Assembly: GCF_023546765.1 (NCBI RefSeq)
Contig: NZ_CP097484.1
Location: 6,692,001-6,756,000 of the forward strand
Direction: 5' to 3'
Length of the DNA: 64,000 nt
Source of the DNA: Methylobacterium tardum
Lineage (GTDB): Bacteria; Pseudomonadota; Alphaproteobacteria; Rhizobiales; Beijerinckiaceae
Shown here: positions 53,208 to 61,447 of the stretch, in pieces
Position numbering within the stretch: the first letter of the stretch is position 1
How the letters are laid out: the number at the start of each line of letters is the position of its first letter
Notes under the pieces: model-generated
What the model saw: the letters and a program-made list of their open reading frames with translations, nothing else
The model's database searches: none
What the model was told of the DNA's origin: nothing
Position numbers and translations under genes: made by a program

Positions 53208-54281
53208 ATGCTGCCGGCCCACCGGATGTTCTGGGCGCTGATCCTTCTGGCCTCCGCAGGCGCCGGACTGCTCTACAACGTCATCTTCGCGGCGGGAGCG
53301 TCGCCGCTCGCGGGGTTCACCTACGGGCTCTGCACCGGCGCGACGGTGCTGGCCTTCGATCGTGGCCTGATCCTGGCCGGGCTGCAGGCGCGGATCCGGC
53401 GCTTCCCGGCATGGCTCTACGTGCCGGCCGCCGAACTCGCCTATGTGCTGATGATCATGGCGGGCAACGCCATCGGCGGGCTGGTGGTCTGGTCCTTCGC
53501 CCTCACGCCCGACGATCTGGCCACCGCGACCCGCATGACGGCGCGTGTCCTGGCCTACGCGCTGGCCGTGTCCGGCCTCCTCGTGTTCGTGATCCGGATG
53601 CGCGACCTCATCGGCGGCGAGGTCTTCGTGAACTTCATGATCGGGCGCTACCACAAGCCGGTGGCGGAGGAACGGGTCTTCCTGTTCCTTGACGTGGTCG
53701 GCTCGACGGCCTTCGCCGAAGCACACGGCGATCTGAGGGCCCAGGAATATCTCGGCGCGGTCTTCGCGACCCTGGCCGAGCCGGTGCGGCGCAACGGCGG
53801 ATCGGTCGGCGACTATGTCGGGGATCTCGCCATGGTGACCTGGCCGATGGCCCGGGGGCTGAAGGATGCGCGGTGCGTCACGTGCCTGTTCGACGTGCTC
53901 GATCGGATCGACGCGGATGCCGCGGCCTGGAAAGCCCGGTTCGGGACGGTGCCTCAGCTCCGGGCGGCCCTGCACGGCGGCTCCGTGGTCACGGCCGAAG
54001 TAGGCGTCGATCGGCACAAGATCGCCTATTTCGGAGACGCCGTGAACGTGACGTCCCGGATCGAAGCCCTGTGCCGCCCACTGGGCGTCGGTATCCTGAT
54101 CTCGCAGGATCTTCTCGGGCGGCTGCCGCGCCTGCCGGCGGGCGTGCGGGCGCGCTCACTCGGGGCCCATGCCCTGCGCGGCCGCGGCGCGCCGCTGGCC
54201 GTGGCGACCCTCGAGCGGGGCCTCGCCGAGACCGTACCGGTCGAGGACTTGGCCGCGCGTCGGGCGGTGGCCGCCCGCTGA
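53208..54281 (+). CDS. Membrane-anchored class III adenylate/guanylate cyclase
   Basis: A 357-residue protein with four or five hydrophobic helices in residues 1-145 (MFWALILLASAGAGLLYNVI, YVLMIMAGNAIGGLVVWSF). The cyclase homology domain shows the metal-binding VFLFLDVVGSTAFAEAHGD and GDYVGDLAMVTWP, and the transition-state FGDAVNVTSRIE with Asn and Arg. It could make cAMP or cGMP; the residue set suggests cAMP. The Crp/Fnr regulator in the window is far away and need not be linked. Its stop shares one base with the next start (TGATG). Confidence 0.87.
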   Translation: MLPAHRMFWALILLASAGAGLLYNVIFAAGASPLAGFTYGLCTGATVLAFDRGLILAGLQARIRRFPAWLYVPAAELAYVLMIMAGNAIGGLVVWSFALTPDDLATATRMTARVLAYALAVSGLLVFVIRMRDLIGGEVFVNFMIGRYHKPVAEERVFLFLDVVGSTAFAEAHGDLRAQEYLGAVFATLAEPVRRNGGSVGDYVGDLAMVTWPMARGLKDARCVTCLFDVLDRIDADAAAWKARFGTVPQLRAALHGGSVVTAEVGVDRHKIAYFGDAVNVTSRIEALCRPLGVGILISQDLLGRLPRLPAGVRARSLGAHALRGRGAPLAVATLERGLAETVPVEDLAARRAVAAR

Positions 54282-54484
54282 TGACCCAAGCCGGCGCGAG
54301 ACGCTCGACCCTCCTGGTCACCGTGAAGATGGCCCTGCGCTTCGGGCTGCCGCTGATCGGGCTGATGGTGTTCGGTCGCGCCATCGTGCTCTCGGTCGGC
54401 GGCGACATCGAGCACGGGCAATTCGCCCTCGGAGTCCTGCTGATCCTGGCAGGCTTCATCTCGAAGCTTGTGCCGCGTTCATGA
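54281..54484 (+). CDS. Small membrane protein coupled to the cyclase
   Basis: A 67-residue protein starting MTQAGARRSTLLVTVKMALR. Two hydrophobic segments (FGLPLIGLMVFGRAIVLSV and FALGVLLILAGFISKLV) suggest a two-helix membrane protein. Start overlaps the cyclase stop by one base; its stop overlaps the next start (ATGA at 54481-54484). Such tight coupling suggests an accessory role for the cyclase. No family recognised. Confidence 0.65.
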   Translation: MTQAGARRSTLLVTVKMALRFGLPLIGLMVFGRAIVLSVGGDIEHGQFALGVLLILAGFISKLVPRS

Positions 54485-54963
54485 GCGCGGAGAGAGCGGC
54501 TCCGCCGATCTATCTCGACGGCGACGCCTGTCCGGTAAAGGACGAGACGTACCGGGTGGCCGCGCGTTACGGCCTGACGGTTCACGTCGTCGCCAACAGC
54601 GTGCTGAACCTGCCGCGCGAGCCCTGGATCGTGCGCGTCGTCGTCGGCTCCGAACTCGACGCCGCGGACGACTGGATTGCCGCGCGGGCCGGTCCGGGCA
54701 GCATCGTGCTGACCGCCGACGTGCCGCTGGCCGCGCGTTGCGTGAAAGCCGGGGCGACGGTCCTCGCCTTCACCGGCAAGCCGTTCAGCGAGGCCTCGAT
54801 CGGCATGGCGCTCGCGACCCGGGATCTGATGCAATCCCTGCGCGAGGCGGGCACGATCACCGGCGGGCCGAAGCCGTTCTCGCGCGCCGATCGGTCGGCG
54901 TTCCTGTCGGCGCTCGATCAGGCGGTGAACCGGATTCTCCGGCAGCGTCCGACCGGTGTCTGA
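54481..54963 (+). CDS. YaiI/YqxD (DUF188) family protein
   Basis: A 160-residue member of the YaiI/YqxD family, proposed PIN-like nucleases. It begins with the signature IYLDGDACPVKDETYRVAAR, followed by ADDWIAARAGPGSIVLTADV and PLAARCVKAGATVL, all family landmarks with acidic metal-binding residues. Family biochemistry is not settled. It is the last gene of the cyclase operon. Confidence 0.88.
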   Translation: MSAERAAPPIYLDGDACPVKDETYRVAARYGLTVHVVANSVLNLPREPWIVRVVVGSELDAADDWIAARAGPGSIVLTADVPLAARCVKAGATVLAFTGKPFSEASIGMALATRDLMQSLREAGTITGGPKPFSRADRSAFLSALDQAVNRILRQRPTGV

Positions 54964-54985
54964 CGGCGGATAACCGTCGGCAATC

Positions 54986-55249
54986 CTAGGCGCCGGCGAC
55001 GAGCGCCTTCAGCGCCTCGTTGATGCGGTCCTGCCAGCCCGGCCCATCCTTCTGGAAATGCGCGAGGACGGTGCTGTCGAGGCGGAGGCTGACGACCTCC
55101 CGCGCACCCGGGATCGCGGCGGGGGCTGCGGCCGGCCGCGAAACCGGCTGCGGCGGTGCGGACGGTTTCGGGGTGGTGGCGGCCCGAAAGGCGGCTTCGG
55201 CCGCCGCGCGGGGATCGGTGAAGCGGCGGCGGTTGCGATCGTCGGCCAT
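54986..55249 (-). CDS. BrnA-type antitoxin domain protein (orphan)
   Basis: An 87-residue protein. The C-terminal VVSLRLDSTVLAHFQKDGPG, WQDRINEALKALV matches the BrnA ribbon-helix-helix antitoxin domain (V-S-L-R-L-D...GPG-Y/W-Q-x-R-I-N). The N-terminal half is proline-rich with basic residues. The toxin BrnT normally precedes it; no BrnT is present next to it, so it is an orphan or regulator. Another small gene ends six bases before its start. Confidence 0.7.
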   Translation of the reverse strand: MADDRNRRRFTDPRAAAEAAFRAATTPKPSAPPQPVSRPAAAPAAIPGAREVVSLRLDSTVLAHFQKDGPGWQDRINEALKALVAGA

Positions 55250-55255
55250 CGGCCT

Positions 55256-55585
55256 CTAATCCTTCGCGGCGGTCTTCTTCGGCGCTGCCTTCTTGGCTCC
55301 GCCTTTACCTGCACTCTTGGCGGCCGCCTTGGCTTCCATCTCGGCGGCTTTCGCCTGCGCGTCCGCGGCCTCCTTGGCGAGCCGAAGGGAGCGCAACCGT
55401 ACCGTTCGCTCGTCCACGGCCTTGATGGCCGCGTGGTGCTCCGCCATGGCCTGGGCACCTTCGCGGGCCATGCGCTCGGCGCGCTCCGCCCGCTCGATGC
55501 GGTTCTCCGCACGCGTCTTCGCTTCGGCTTCCGCGTCGCGAATGGCATTCGCCTCGTCGAGGTCGAACTCGGTCTCGTCGCTCAT
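55256..55585 (-). CDS. Charged helical hypothetical protein with basic tail
   Basis: A 109-residue protein starting MSDETEFDLDEANAIRDAEA. Long alanine/glutamate/arginine helices (AENRIERAERAERMAREGAQ) lead to a lysine/alanine-rich C-terminus (KGGAKKAAPKKTAAKD), like histone H1 tails, suggesting nucleic-acid contact. It ends six bases before the BrnA-type gene, so the two are probably co-transcribed. No family recognised. Confidence 0.55.
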   Translation of the reverse strand: MSDETEFDLDEANAIRDAEAEAKTRAENRIERAERAERMAREGAQAMAEHHAAIKAVDERTVRLRSLRLAKEAADAQAKAAEMEAKAAAKSAGKGGAKKAAPKKTAAKD

Positions 55586-55878
55586 CCTATCCCTTTCGCC
55601 CCGGCTCAGTGTTCCCGGCCACACCTGCTGCGCGGGACGGTGACTGGGCGGGTCCGGCCTGTTCGAGGGGGAGGGGCAAGGCCGGATTGATCGCTCCCGC
55701 GCAGCGTCGTCGGACGCGCACAGGAGCGAGTTCACGTAAGCCTTAGCACGCTCGTCGGCCGGATGGCGAATCTGCGAGGCACGTTCGGTACGTCAGCGCA
55801 CACTATTCGCCACGCCAGTGGAAGTCCTACGCAGTCCAACGAGCCGGATCACGCTCGCGCAGCGTTGTGCGGGAGAGT

Positions 55879-56877
55879 TTAGCGCACGCGGAAGTTGAGA
55901 GGGATCGACACCGACAGGCTCGACTGGGTCACGCCGGGCGGTGCCGGCGGCAGAGAACCGCGAACGGCCGAGAGTGCGGCGCTATCGATCTGACCGACCC
56001 CGCTGGACCGCGCGAGACCGGCCCCCGTAACCTGGCCTGAGCGCATGACCGTGAACCGGACAACCGCGGTTCCGCCGCTCGTGCCGTTGGCGGCACCCGC
56101 ATTCATGCGCCCGTGGATTGCCGAACTGATCGCGCCCGTCCACTGGCGCAGCGCGCTCGGATCGTTGCCGGCCGCCGCACGGCCGGCCGCGTTCTGGCGC
56201 GATGCCGAGGCGGAGTCGCGTGCTTCGGCGCCCTGCTGAGCCTTGGCTTGACGCGCCTTTGCCTCGCGCGCGGCTTTCGCCTTCGCTTCACGGATCTCCT
56301 CGAGCCGCTCCTGCCGGGCCTCCTCGCGCTTCTGCTCGCGGATCTTCTCCTCGCGGATCTTCCGCAGCTTCGCCTCGCGCTCAGCTTTGAGCTTGGCGGG
56401 ATCGGGCTTCGGCTTGGGCGGCTCCTCGGTCTTGGCCACTTCGGTCGGGGGCGCGGCCAGCGGCTCGGCCGCCTCGGACGTCGAGGTGATGACCTGGTTC
56501 TGGGCTTCCACCGGCTCGGCGGCAGGCGGCGGTTCGACGGCCGGGGTCTCCTCGGGCTTCACTTCCGCCATCTCGGCGGGCGGCGGCGGTTGCACCGCCT
56601 CGTCGGGCGGCAGCTCGACCGGCTTGGTCTCCGGTGGCGCGGCCTGGCTCATCTGCTGCTCCGCCGGGGCTTCGGTGGCCGCGTCGGTCATGACCGGCGC
56701 CAGGTCGACGGTGATCTGCTGCTCACCGGGAGGAGCGGGCGGCGAGAGCCGGAGGAACATGACCGCGGCCAGCACCAGGGCATGCAGGATCAGGGCGACG
56801 AGGAAGGCGGCGACCAGCCCGGACGGGCGGCGCTCGCCGAGACCGGCCGGCAGATCCGTCGACGTAAAGGTGCTCAT
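55879..56877 (-). CDS. tonB: Energy transducer TonB
   Basis: A 332-residue TonB-type protein. A short cytoplasmic tail, one anchor (VAAFLVALILHALVLAAVMF, about 23-42), a long proline/glutamate-rich periplasmic linker, a charged helical stretch (REAKLRKIREEKIREQKREE) and the C-terminal TonB box-contacting domain with GGTAVVRFTVMRSGQVTGAG and LPPAPPGVTQSSLSVSIPLN. TonB transmits proton-motive energy from ExbB-ExbD to outer-membrane receptors. A TolA-like role is possible because of the long charged helix, but the end domain is TonB-type and no pal or tolB is near. Confidence 0.85.
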   Translation of the reverse strand: MSTFTSTDLPAGLGERRPSGLVAAFLVALILHALVLAAVMFLRLSPPAPPGEQQITVDLAPVMTDAATEAPAEQQMSQAAPPETKPVELPPDEAVQPPPPAEMAEVKPEETPAVEPPPAAEPVEAQNQVITSTSEAAEPLAAPPTEVAKTEEPPKPKPDPAKLKAEREAKLRKIREEKIREQKREEARQERLEEIREAKAKAAREAKARQAKAQQGAEARDSASASRQNAAGRAAAGNDPSALRQWTGAISSAIHGRMNAGAANGTSGGTAVVRFTVMRSGQVTGAGLARSSGVGQIDSAALSAVRGSLPPAPPGVTQSSLSVSIPLNFRVR

Positions 56878-56881
56878 CGGG

Positions 56882-57355
56882 TCAGCGGGCAGTCCCTGCG
56901 GGCGCGGCCGCGGCCGCGGGGGCCGCTCCGCCCGGCGATTGGGCGATCAGCGATACCTTGGTGAAGCCGGCTTGGCCGACGAGGCCCATCACCTCCATGA
57001 CCTTGCCGTAGGGGACGTCGCGGTCGCCGCGGACCAGGATGACCTGGTCCTTGTCGGCGGCCGCCATCTCACGCAGGCGCGGCACGATGCTGTCCATCGT
57101 GAACACCTCCTTGGCGATCGACGGATTGCCCTCCTTATCGACGGTGACCTCCTGCGGCTTCTTCGATTGCGCCACCTTGGGAGCCGCCGTCTTCGGCAGC
57201 TGAACCGGCACCCCGGTGGTCATCAGCGGGGCGGCGACCATGAAGATGATCAGCAGGACGAGCATCACGTCGACCATCGGGGTCACGTTGATGTCGGACA
57301 TCGGCGCGTCGTCGAGATCGTCGTCGTCGCTCGCGCGAATGGATCCCATCGCCAT
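56882..57355 (-). CDS. exbD: ExbD/TolR biopolymer transport protein
   Basis: A 157-residue protein. The key membrane helix APMSDINVTPMVDVMLVLLI contains the essential proton-pathway Asp, followed by IFMVAAPLMTTGVPVQLPKT. The periplasmic part has FTMDSIVPRLREMAAADKDQ and VILVRGDRDVPYGKVMEVMG. It forms the stator complex with ExbB. Only four bases separate it from tonB. A C-terminal alanine/proline-rich extension is unusual but harmless. Confidence 0.92.
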   Translation of the reverse strand: MAMGSIRASDDDDLDDAPMSDINVTPMVDVMLVLLIIFMVAAPLMTTGVPVQLPKTAAPKVAQSKKPQEVTVDKEGNPSIAKEVFTMDSIVPRLREMAAADKDQVILVRGDRDVPYGKVMEVMGLVGQAGFTKVSLIAQSPGGAAPAAAAAPAGTAR

Positions 57356-57410
57356 CGGGGCGTCTCCGGTTCGGTTACGTTCGGCCCGTACGGGCAGGCG
57401 CGCGAAGGGG

Positions 57411-58100
57411 CTACTCGGCCGCGGCGCGGTGGGCGCCGGCGCGATCGCGCGCGAGGCGGTTCCCGAGCACAGAGATGTAGGATCCGAAAGTGCTCTGGAC
57501 GCCGCCGATGTCAGCCGACAGCTTGTTGTAGGCCATCACGGCCGGGATCGCGACGACTAGGCCGATCGCGGTCGCGAACAGCGCCTCCGCGATGCCCGGC
57601 GCGACCACGGCGAGCGATGTGTCCTGGCTCCGGGCGATCGGCGAGAACGAGTTCATGATGCCCCAGACTGTGCCGAAAAGGCCCACGAACGGCGCCGTCG
57701 AGCCTGAGGTCGCCAGCAGCGACAGGCCGGTCCGCAGGCGCTTCACCTCGAGGGTGAGCGCGCCCTTCATGGCCCGCTCGATCCGCTCGCGCCGCTCCGC
57801 GCGGGTCTCGGACGAGTCCTGATCGCGCCACGCATCGATCGCGGCCTTCACCACGTGGCCCGCGATGCCCCGGTGGTCGCCGTCCAGGCTCCCACCGGAG
57901 CGCACCAGCGTCGCGAAGGCCTTCGCCTGACGCCGGGCAGCCGAAAGCCGGATCACCTTCTCGAAGACGACGGTCCAGCAGGCGATCGAGGCGATCACCA
58001 GAAGGATCATCACACCCTTCACGATCGGGTCGGCCTGAAGGAACAGGCCGAGGAACGAGAAGTCGTGGGCCGCCTCGATCGGGGCTTGTGTCGGGTCCAT
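57411..58100 (-). CDS. exbB: ExbB/TolQ proton-channel protein
   Basis: A 229-residue protein with three membrane helices: VKGVMILLVIASIACWTVVF, SLLATSGSTAPFVGLFGTVW and IAEALFATAIGLVVAIPAVM. The conserved TM2 and TM3 threonine and glutamate residues line the proton path. The SGSTAPFVGLFGTVWGIMNS signature fits ExbB rather than TolQ. Start ATG at 58100; an upstream frame extension is not supported. First gene of the exbB-exbD-tonB operon. Confidence 0.92.
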   Translation of the reverse strand: MDPTQAPIEAAHDFSFLGLFLQADPIVKGVMILLVIASIACWTVVFEKVIRLSAARRQAKAFATLVRSGGSLDGDHRGIAGHVVKAAIDAWRDQDSSETRAERRERIERAMKGALTLEVKRLRTGLSLLATSGSTAPFVGLFGTVWGIMNSFSPIARSQDTSLAVVAPGIAEALFATAIGLVVAIPAVMAYNKLSADIGGVQSTFGSYISVLGNRLARDRAGAHRAAAE

Positions 58101-58232
58101 CGCGGGCTCCTGGCGTTCTGATCTCACGCGGTCTCGTGCCGCATCCGTCGCAGTGTGCGGCGAAAGCCGCTCGCCGCCCGGCGGCATGTGCTGCAGGGCG
58201 GTTTGGTCTCGTCGTTCCTCAAGCCGCCCGCA

Positions 58233-58709
58233 TCAGCGGTCGAAGGGGAGGCCGGCCTTGGTCTCTGTCTCGGTTCGTTCGAGGCACGCTTCGCGGGCGG
58301 AATCGCCGCCGTCGCAAGCCAGAACGTCGTTGAGGAGTATCCGGCCGACCTTGTTGCAGGCGATGCCGGGAAAATCGAAGATCTTGACGGTGGTCTTGCG
58401 GGGCGGAAGCGGGCCGAGTTCCACGGCCACACGCTTCTGCGCGACGCCCTCCGTGTCGAAGGCGAAGAGGTCGACCTTGTAGAACTTCAGGGCGGTCCCT
58501 TTGGTGTTGTCGATCACCATGGTGATCCGGCAGGCCTCACCGGCCGTCTCAACCTTGTTGAGCTGAAGCTTGAGCGGTACCGCCTTCTCGGACGCGTCCT
58601 GCGCGAGCGCCGAGACGACGAGGAGCGCCGAGAGCGCGAAGCAGGCGGCCGTGTCGAGGGCGATGCGCCCGATACGGCGACGGTACAGGGGAATGCTCAA
58701 GGCAAGCAC
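58233..58709 (-). CDS. Exported hypothetical protein
   Basis: A 158-residue protein with a GTG start at 58709. It has a hydrophobic segment (LDTAACFALSALLVVSALAQ), probably a signal peptide cleaved after SALA-Q. The mature domain is beta-rich with CRITMVIDNTKGTALKFYKV and VKIFDFPGIACNKVGRILLN, plus four cysteines, suggesting a secreted immunoglobulin-like or tail-type domain. It lies 132 bases upstream of exbB on the same strand and may be co-regulated. No family recognised. Confidence 0.6.
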   Translation of the reverse strand: MLALSIPLYRRRIGRIALDTAACFALSALLVVSALAQDASEKAVPLKLQLNKVETAGEACRITMVIDNTKGTALKFYKVDLFAFDTEGVAQKRVAVELGPLPPRKTTVKIFDFPGIACNKVGRILLNDVLACDGGDSAREACLERTETETKAGLPFDR

Positions 58710-58785
58710 CGAACGGATTTCCTCTTCCTCTTCAGCCCAGCCACGCGGCACGCCGCCCGACCGGTGTCCTTCAACGAGAAGCAGC

Positions 58786-59277
58786 TCAATGGAGGACCAC
58801 GCCGCCGGGTCTGGCCGCCGGCGCGAGGCGCTCGGCTGCCGCATCCAGCGGTCCGACCGCCGCGCGAACCGCTGCGACGAGGCGCGGCGCGGTCTCACGT
58901 CCCGTGATCGCCGCCGCTGCCTCCTCGAGATCCGCCCAGAGCCGCTGTCGTCCCCGGTTGATCAGGTTCACCAACGCGCATTCATGCCCGGTCACCCGGC
59001 AGCAGCTCGCCGGCATGAACGACCAATCGTCATCCCGCTCCGCCCGCAGCGCACGGATGATCGCCACCACGCAGGCGACGAACCTGCAGCCCTCCGCGGG
59101 ACCGAGCAGCTGCTCGGCGCCGTCGAAGGCGGCATTCCAGCAGGCCACATCGCTGGTCATGTAGCCGGCGGCCACGAAGCGGGCCACCGACAACGCCAGG
59201 ATGTCGGCCTCATCGCCGCACACGTCCGCGACGCGCCGCATCACCGCATGATCCGCCGGGGTCGAGGGCGCGCTCAT
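58786..59277 (-). CDS. Conserved hypothetical protein
   Basis: A 163-residue soluble helical protein starting MSAPSTPADHAVMRRVADVC. Features include RFVAAGYMTSDVACWNAAFD, EQLLGPAEGCRFVACVVAII and SFMPASCCRVTGHECALVNL. It has several cysteines (CC, CE) but no obvious metal site. Function unknown. It is on the same strand as the exbB cluster, 76 bases upstream of the exported protein. Confidence 0.55.
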   Translation of the reverse strand: MSAPSTPADHAVMRRVADVCGDEADILALSVARFVAAGYMTSDVACWNAAFDGAEQLLGPAEGCRFVACVVAIIRALRAERDDDWSFMPASCCRVTGHECALVNLINRGRQRLWADLEEAAAAITGRETAPRLVAAVRAAVGPLDAAAERLAPAARPGGVVLH

Positions 59278-59682
59278 GGGCTTCGATGCCTCGCGTGGCA
59301 GGGCGTTGCAGGAGATCCGTGTACGACGGACGGTGATCAGCCGCGGCAGTATCTATCAGCGCCGCCGGGATCAAGGCCTGGCGAGAAAATCAGAGCAGTT
59401 CCAAACTGTTACCGGAAAGCGTGGCCGTTTCGGATATTGCCTAAGCTTCCCAATTAGATGTGCCTAAATTTCCCACTTACTGCCATTCCGGGCGCTTGAC
59501 GGACAAAAGGTCGGCCTCCCTTGATGGCTCGCAGGGCCTCGGCCATATCTTTGCCTTGCCGAGGCGTCCTGCCCGGCGGAGCGCTGCCCCGTGCGGGCTC
59601 CCTATCGCCGAGGTGCTCAACGTACGCCGGGGCGCGGCAAGTCCCGGAGTGCGGAGGCCTCGCTCTCTGGATGACGGCCGCG
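59278..59682. other. Gap upstream of the Hsp20 gene
   Basis: About 400 bases, with an AT-richer part around 59380-59480 likely to hold promoters for the divergent genes. No gene, terminator or clear RNA thermometer was identified. Confidence 0.35.
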
Positions 59683-60111
59683 ATGACCCGATCCTCGCCC
59701 TTCGGGCACCCGTTCCTGCTCGGCTTCGGCGAGATCGAGCAGGCGCTCGACCGGGTTTCGAAGGCCGCCAACGATGGCTATCCGCCCTACAATATCGAGC
59801 GTCTGCCCCGCACGGAGAGCGAGCCCGAGCGCCTGCGCATCACGCTGGCCGTGGCCGGGTTCACCCGGGAGCAGCTCGACGTGATGCTGGAGGAGAGCCA
59901 GCTGGTGGTCCGCGGTCGGCAGGTGGACGAGCGCGAGCGCCATTTCCTCCATCGCGGCATCGCGGCGCGCCAGTTCCAGCGGGCCTTTCTCCTGGCCGAC
60001 GGCATGGAGGTTCTGGGGGCAGACCTCGCCAACGGCCTTTTGTCTATCGACCTCGTACGTCCGGAGCCCGACCGCATCGTCCGGAAGATCGATATCGGCT
60101 CCCGCGGCTGA
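59683..60111 (+). CDS. Small heat-shock protein (Hsp20)
   Basis: A 142-residue alpha-crystallin-type chaperone. After an N-terminal arm (MTRSSPFGHPFLLGFGEIEQ) the crystallin domain spans about 35-130, with YPPYNIERLP, LRITLAVAGFTREQLDVMLE and the later GLLSIDLVRPEPDRI strand. It binds unfolded proteins to prevent aggregation under heat stress. A start at 59671 (MTAAMTRSS) is also possible. It is followed by the DUF1150 gene, the usual alphaproteobacterial pair. Confidence 0.9.
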   Translation: MTRSSPFGHPFLLGFGEIEQALDRVSKAANDGYPPYNIERLPRTESEPERLRITLAVAGFTREQLDVMLEESQLVVRGRQVDERERHFLHRGIAARQFQRAFLLADGMEVLGADLANGLLSIDLVRPEPDRIVRKIDIGSRG

Positions 60112-60220
60112 GACAGAACGACCGTCCGATTGATTGGCCGGCGACAATCCCCACATCAGGTCCGAGCCGCCGGTGCCTCTCGGACCGACGGTGGACGCTC
60201 TGCCACCCAGGAGGGCATTG

Positions 60221-60505
60221 ATGACTGACCTGAACCCGTCGCCCCTGACCCCCGCCGATCTCGACCCGGCCGATTTCCAGCCGGCCGATCTCGCCGCGCT
60301 GGGCGAGGGGCACATCGCCTACGTTCGGCCGATCCGGTCCGACGAGGTGCGTCGCTTCTTCCCCCAGGCTCCGGAACTGACGCCCGGCCTGGATCTGTTC
60401 GCCCTTCTCTCGGCGAGCGGCGCGCCGATCATGCTCGCCGACTCCCGCGATGTCGTGCTGGCCAACGCCTTCGCGCACGACCTGCAGCCTGTCAGCCTCC
60501 ACTGA
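60221..60505 (+). CDS. DUF1150 family protein
   Basis: A 94-residue protein starting MTDLNPSPLTPADLDPADFQ. The core LAALGEGHIAYVRPIRSDEV and ASGAPIMLADSRDVVLANAF is the DUF1150 signature. A strong AGGAGG (60208-60214) precedes the ATG. This family is nearly always encoded just after a small heat-shock gene in alphaproteobacteria, and a role in protein quality control is suspected. Confidence 0.9.
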   Translation: MTDLNPSPLTPADLDPADFQPADLAALGEGHIAYVRPIRSDEVRRFFPQAPELTPGLDLFALLSASGAPIMLADSRDVVLANAFAHDLQPVSLH

Positions 60506-60536
60506 CCTGCGTGCAGACCCGATTTGAGGGTCCGGA

Positions 60537-61304
60537 TCAGCCGATTTCGGCCACCGCCGCGATGAGCCGCGCAATATCCTGCGGCCGTGACAGGCGGTGG
60601 TCGCCGTCGGCGATCAGCGTGGCAACCGTGCCCTCTGCCGGCAGCCGCCCCAGGATCTTGAGAGCGTGCGTATAGGGCACATCGGTGTCGCGCATGCCCT
60701 GGAGGATATGGATCGGGCAGGCGGGATCGAGCGGCCGATCGAGCAGGCAGTTCCGGCGGCCATCCTCGATGAGACTCAGGGTGATGGGATCCGGCTCCGG
60801 CGCGTAATCGCTGGGCCGCCGCAGGACGCCGTCCCGAACAAGCATCGTGCGGGCGGCTTCGCTCAGGCGATCCCAGATCAGATCCTCGGTGAAGTCCAGG
60901 GCGGGCGCGATCAGCACCATCCCGGCCGTCTTCGCGCCCTGTGCCGCCCGTTCACGTGCCGCGAGACAGGCGATCCAGCCGCCCATCGGCGAGCCGACCA
61001 GGATCGGCGGCGCATCGACATAGGCCGCGAGCACGGCCTGCGCGTCTTCGAGCCACGATGAGATGGTGCAATCCGCGAAGGTGCCGCTCGAGGCGCCGTG
61101 GGCGGCGTAGTCGAATCGAACCAGCTTGCGGCCCGCCTTGTTTGCCCAATCATCGAGGGCTGTCGCCTTCGTGGCGGTCATGTCCGAACGAAAACCGCCG
61201 AGCCAGACGACCGGCGGCCCCGCGCCGTCGCGCACGCGGACCGCGATGCGGCGCATGGCGCTGCCGGTCCCGACGGTGATGAATGCGGGGTCCGTTTCGG
61301 TCAT
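60537..61304 (-). CDS. Alpha/beta hydrolase (ABHD10-like)
   Basis: A 255-residue serine hydrolase. It shows PPVVWLGGFRSDMTATKATA (oxyanion region), VRFDYAAHGASSG, LVGSPMGGWIACLAA with the nucleophile in GSPMGG, the acid DVPY in RDTDVPYTHAL and the final His in ADGDHRLS. This set resembles mitochondrial ABHD10-type acyl-protein thioesterases and other bacterial hydrolases. Start at MTETDPAFITVG. Substrate unknown. Convergent with the DUF1150 gene. Confidence 0.8.
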   Translation of the reverse strand: MTETDPAFITVGTGSAMRRIAVRVRDGAGPPVVWLGGFRSDMTATKATALDDWANKAGRKLVRFDYAAHGASSGTFADCTISSWLEDAQAVLAAYVDAPPILVGSPMGGWIACLAARERAAQGAKTAGMVLIAPALDFTEDLIWDRLSEAARTMLVRDGVLRRPSDYAPEPDPITLSLIEDGRRNCLLDRPLDPACPIHILQGMRDTDVPYTHALKILGRLPAEGTVATLIADGDHRLSRPQDIARLIAAVAEIG

Positions 61305-61447
61305 CGTATTCTCCGATAACTCCGTCTGGGAGCGGACGAAGTCCTTTCCTGACCGAGTCGGTTTCAATCTCCGTTTACCGGACCGTAAAGCGCGGCGTTG
61401 ATGCTGGAGCAATGGCAGCGAGCATTTGGCAGATACCGTCCGGGGGC

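Noticed and set aside
55879..58100. tolA-tolR-tolQ naming of the energy operon.
   Set aside because: The C-terminal domain of the first protein is TonB-type, the channel protein signature fits ExbB, and tolB/pal are missing.
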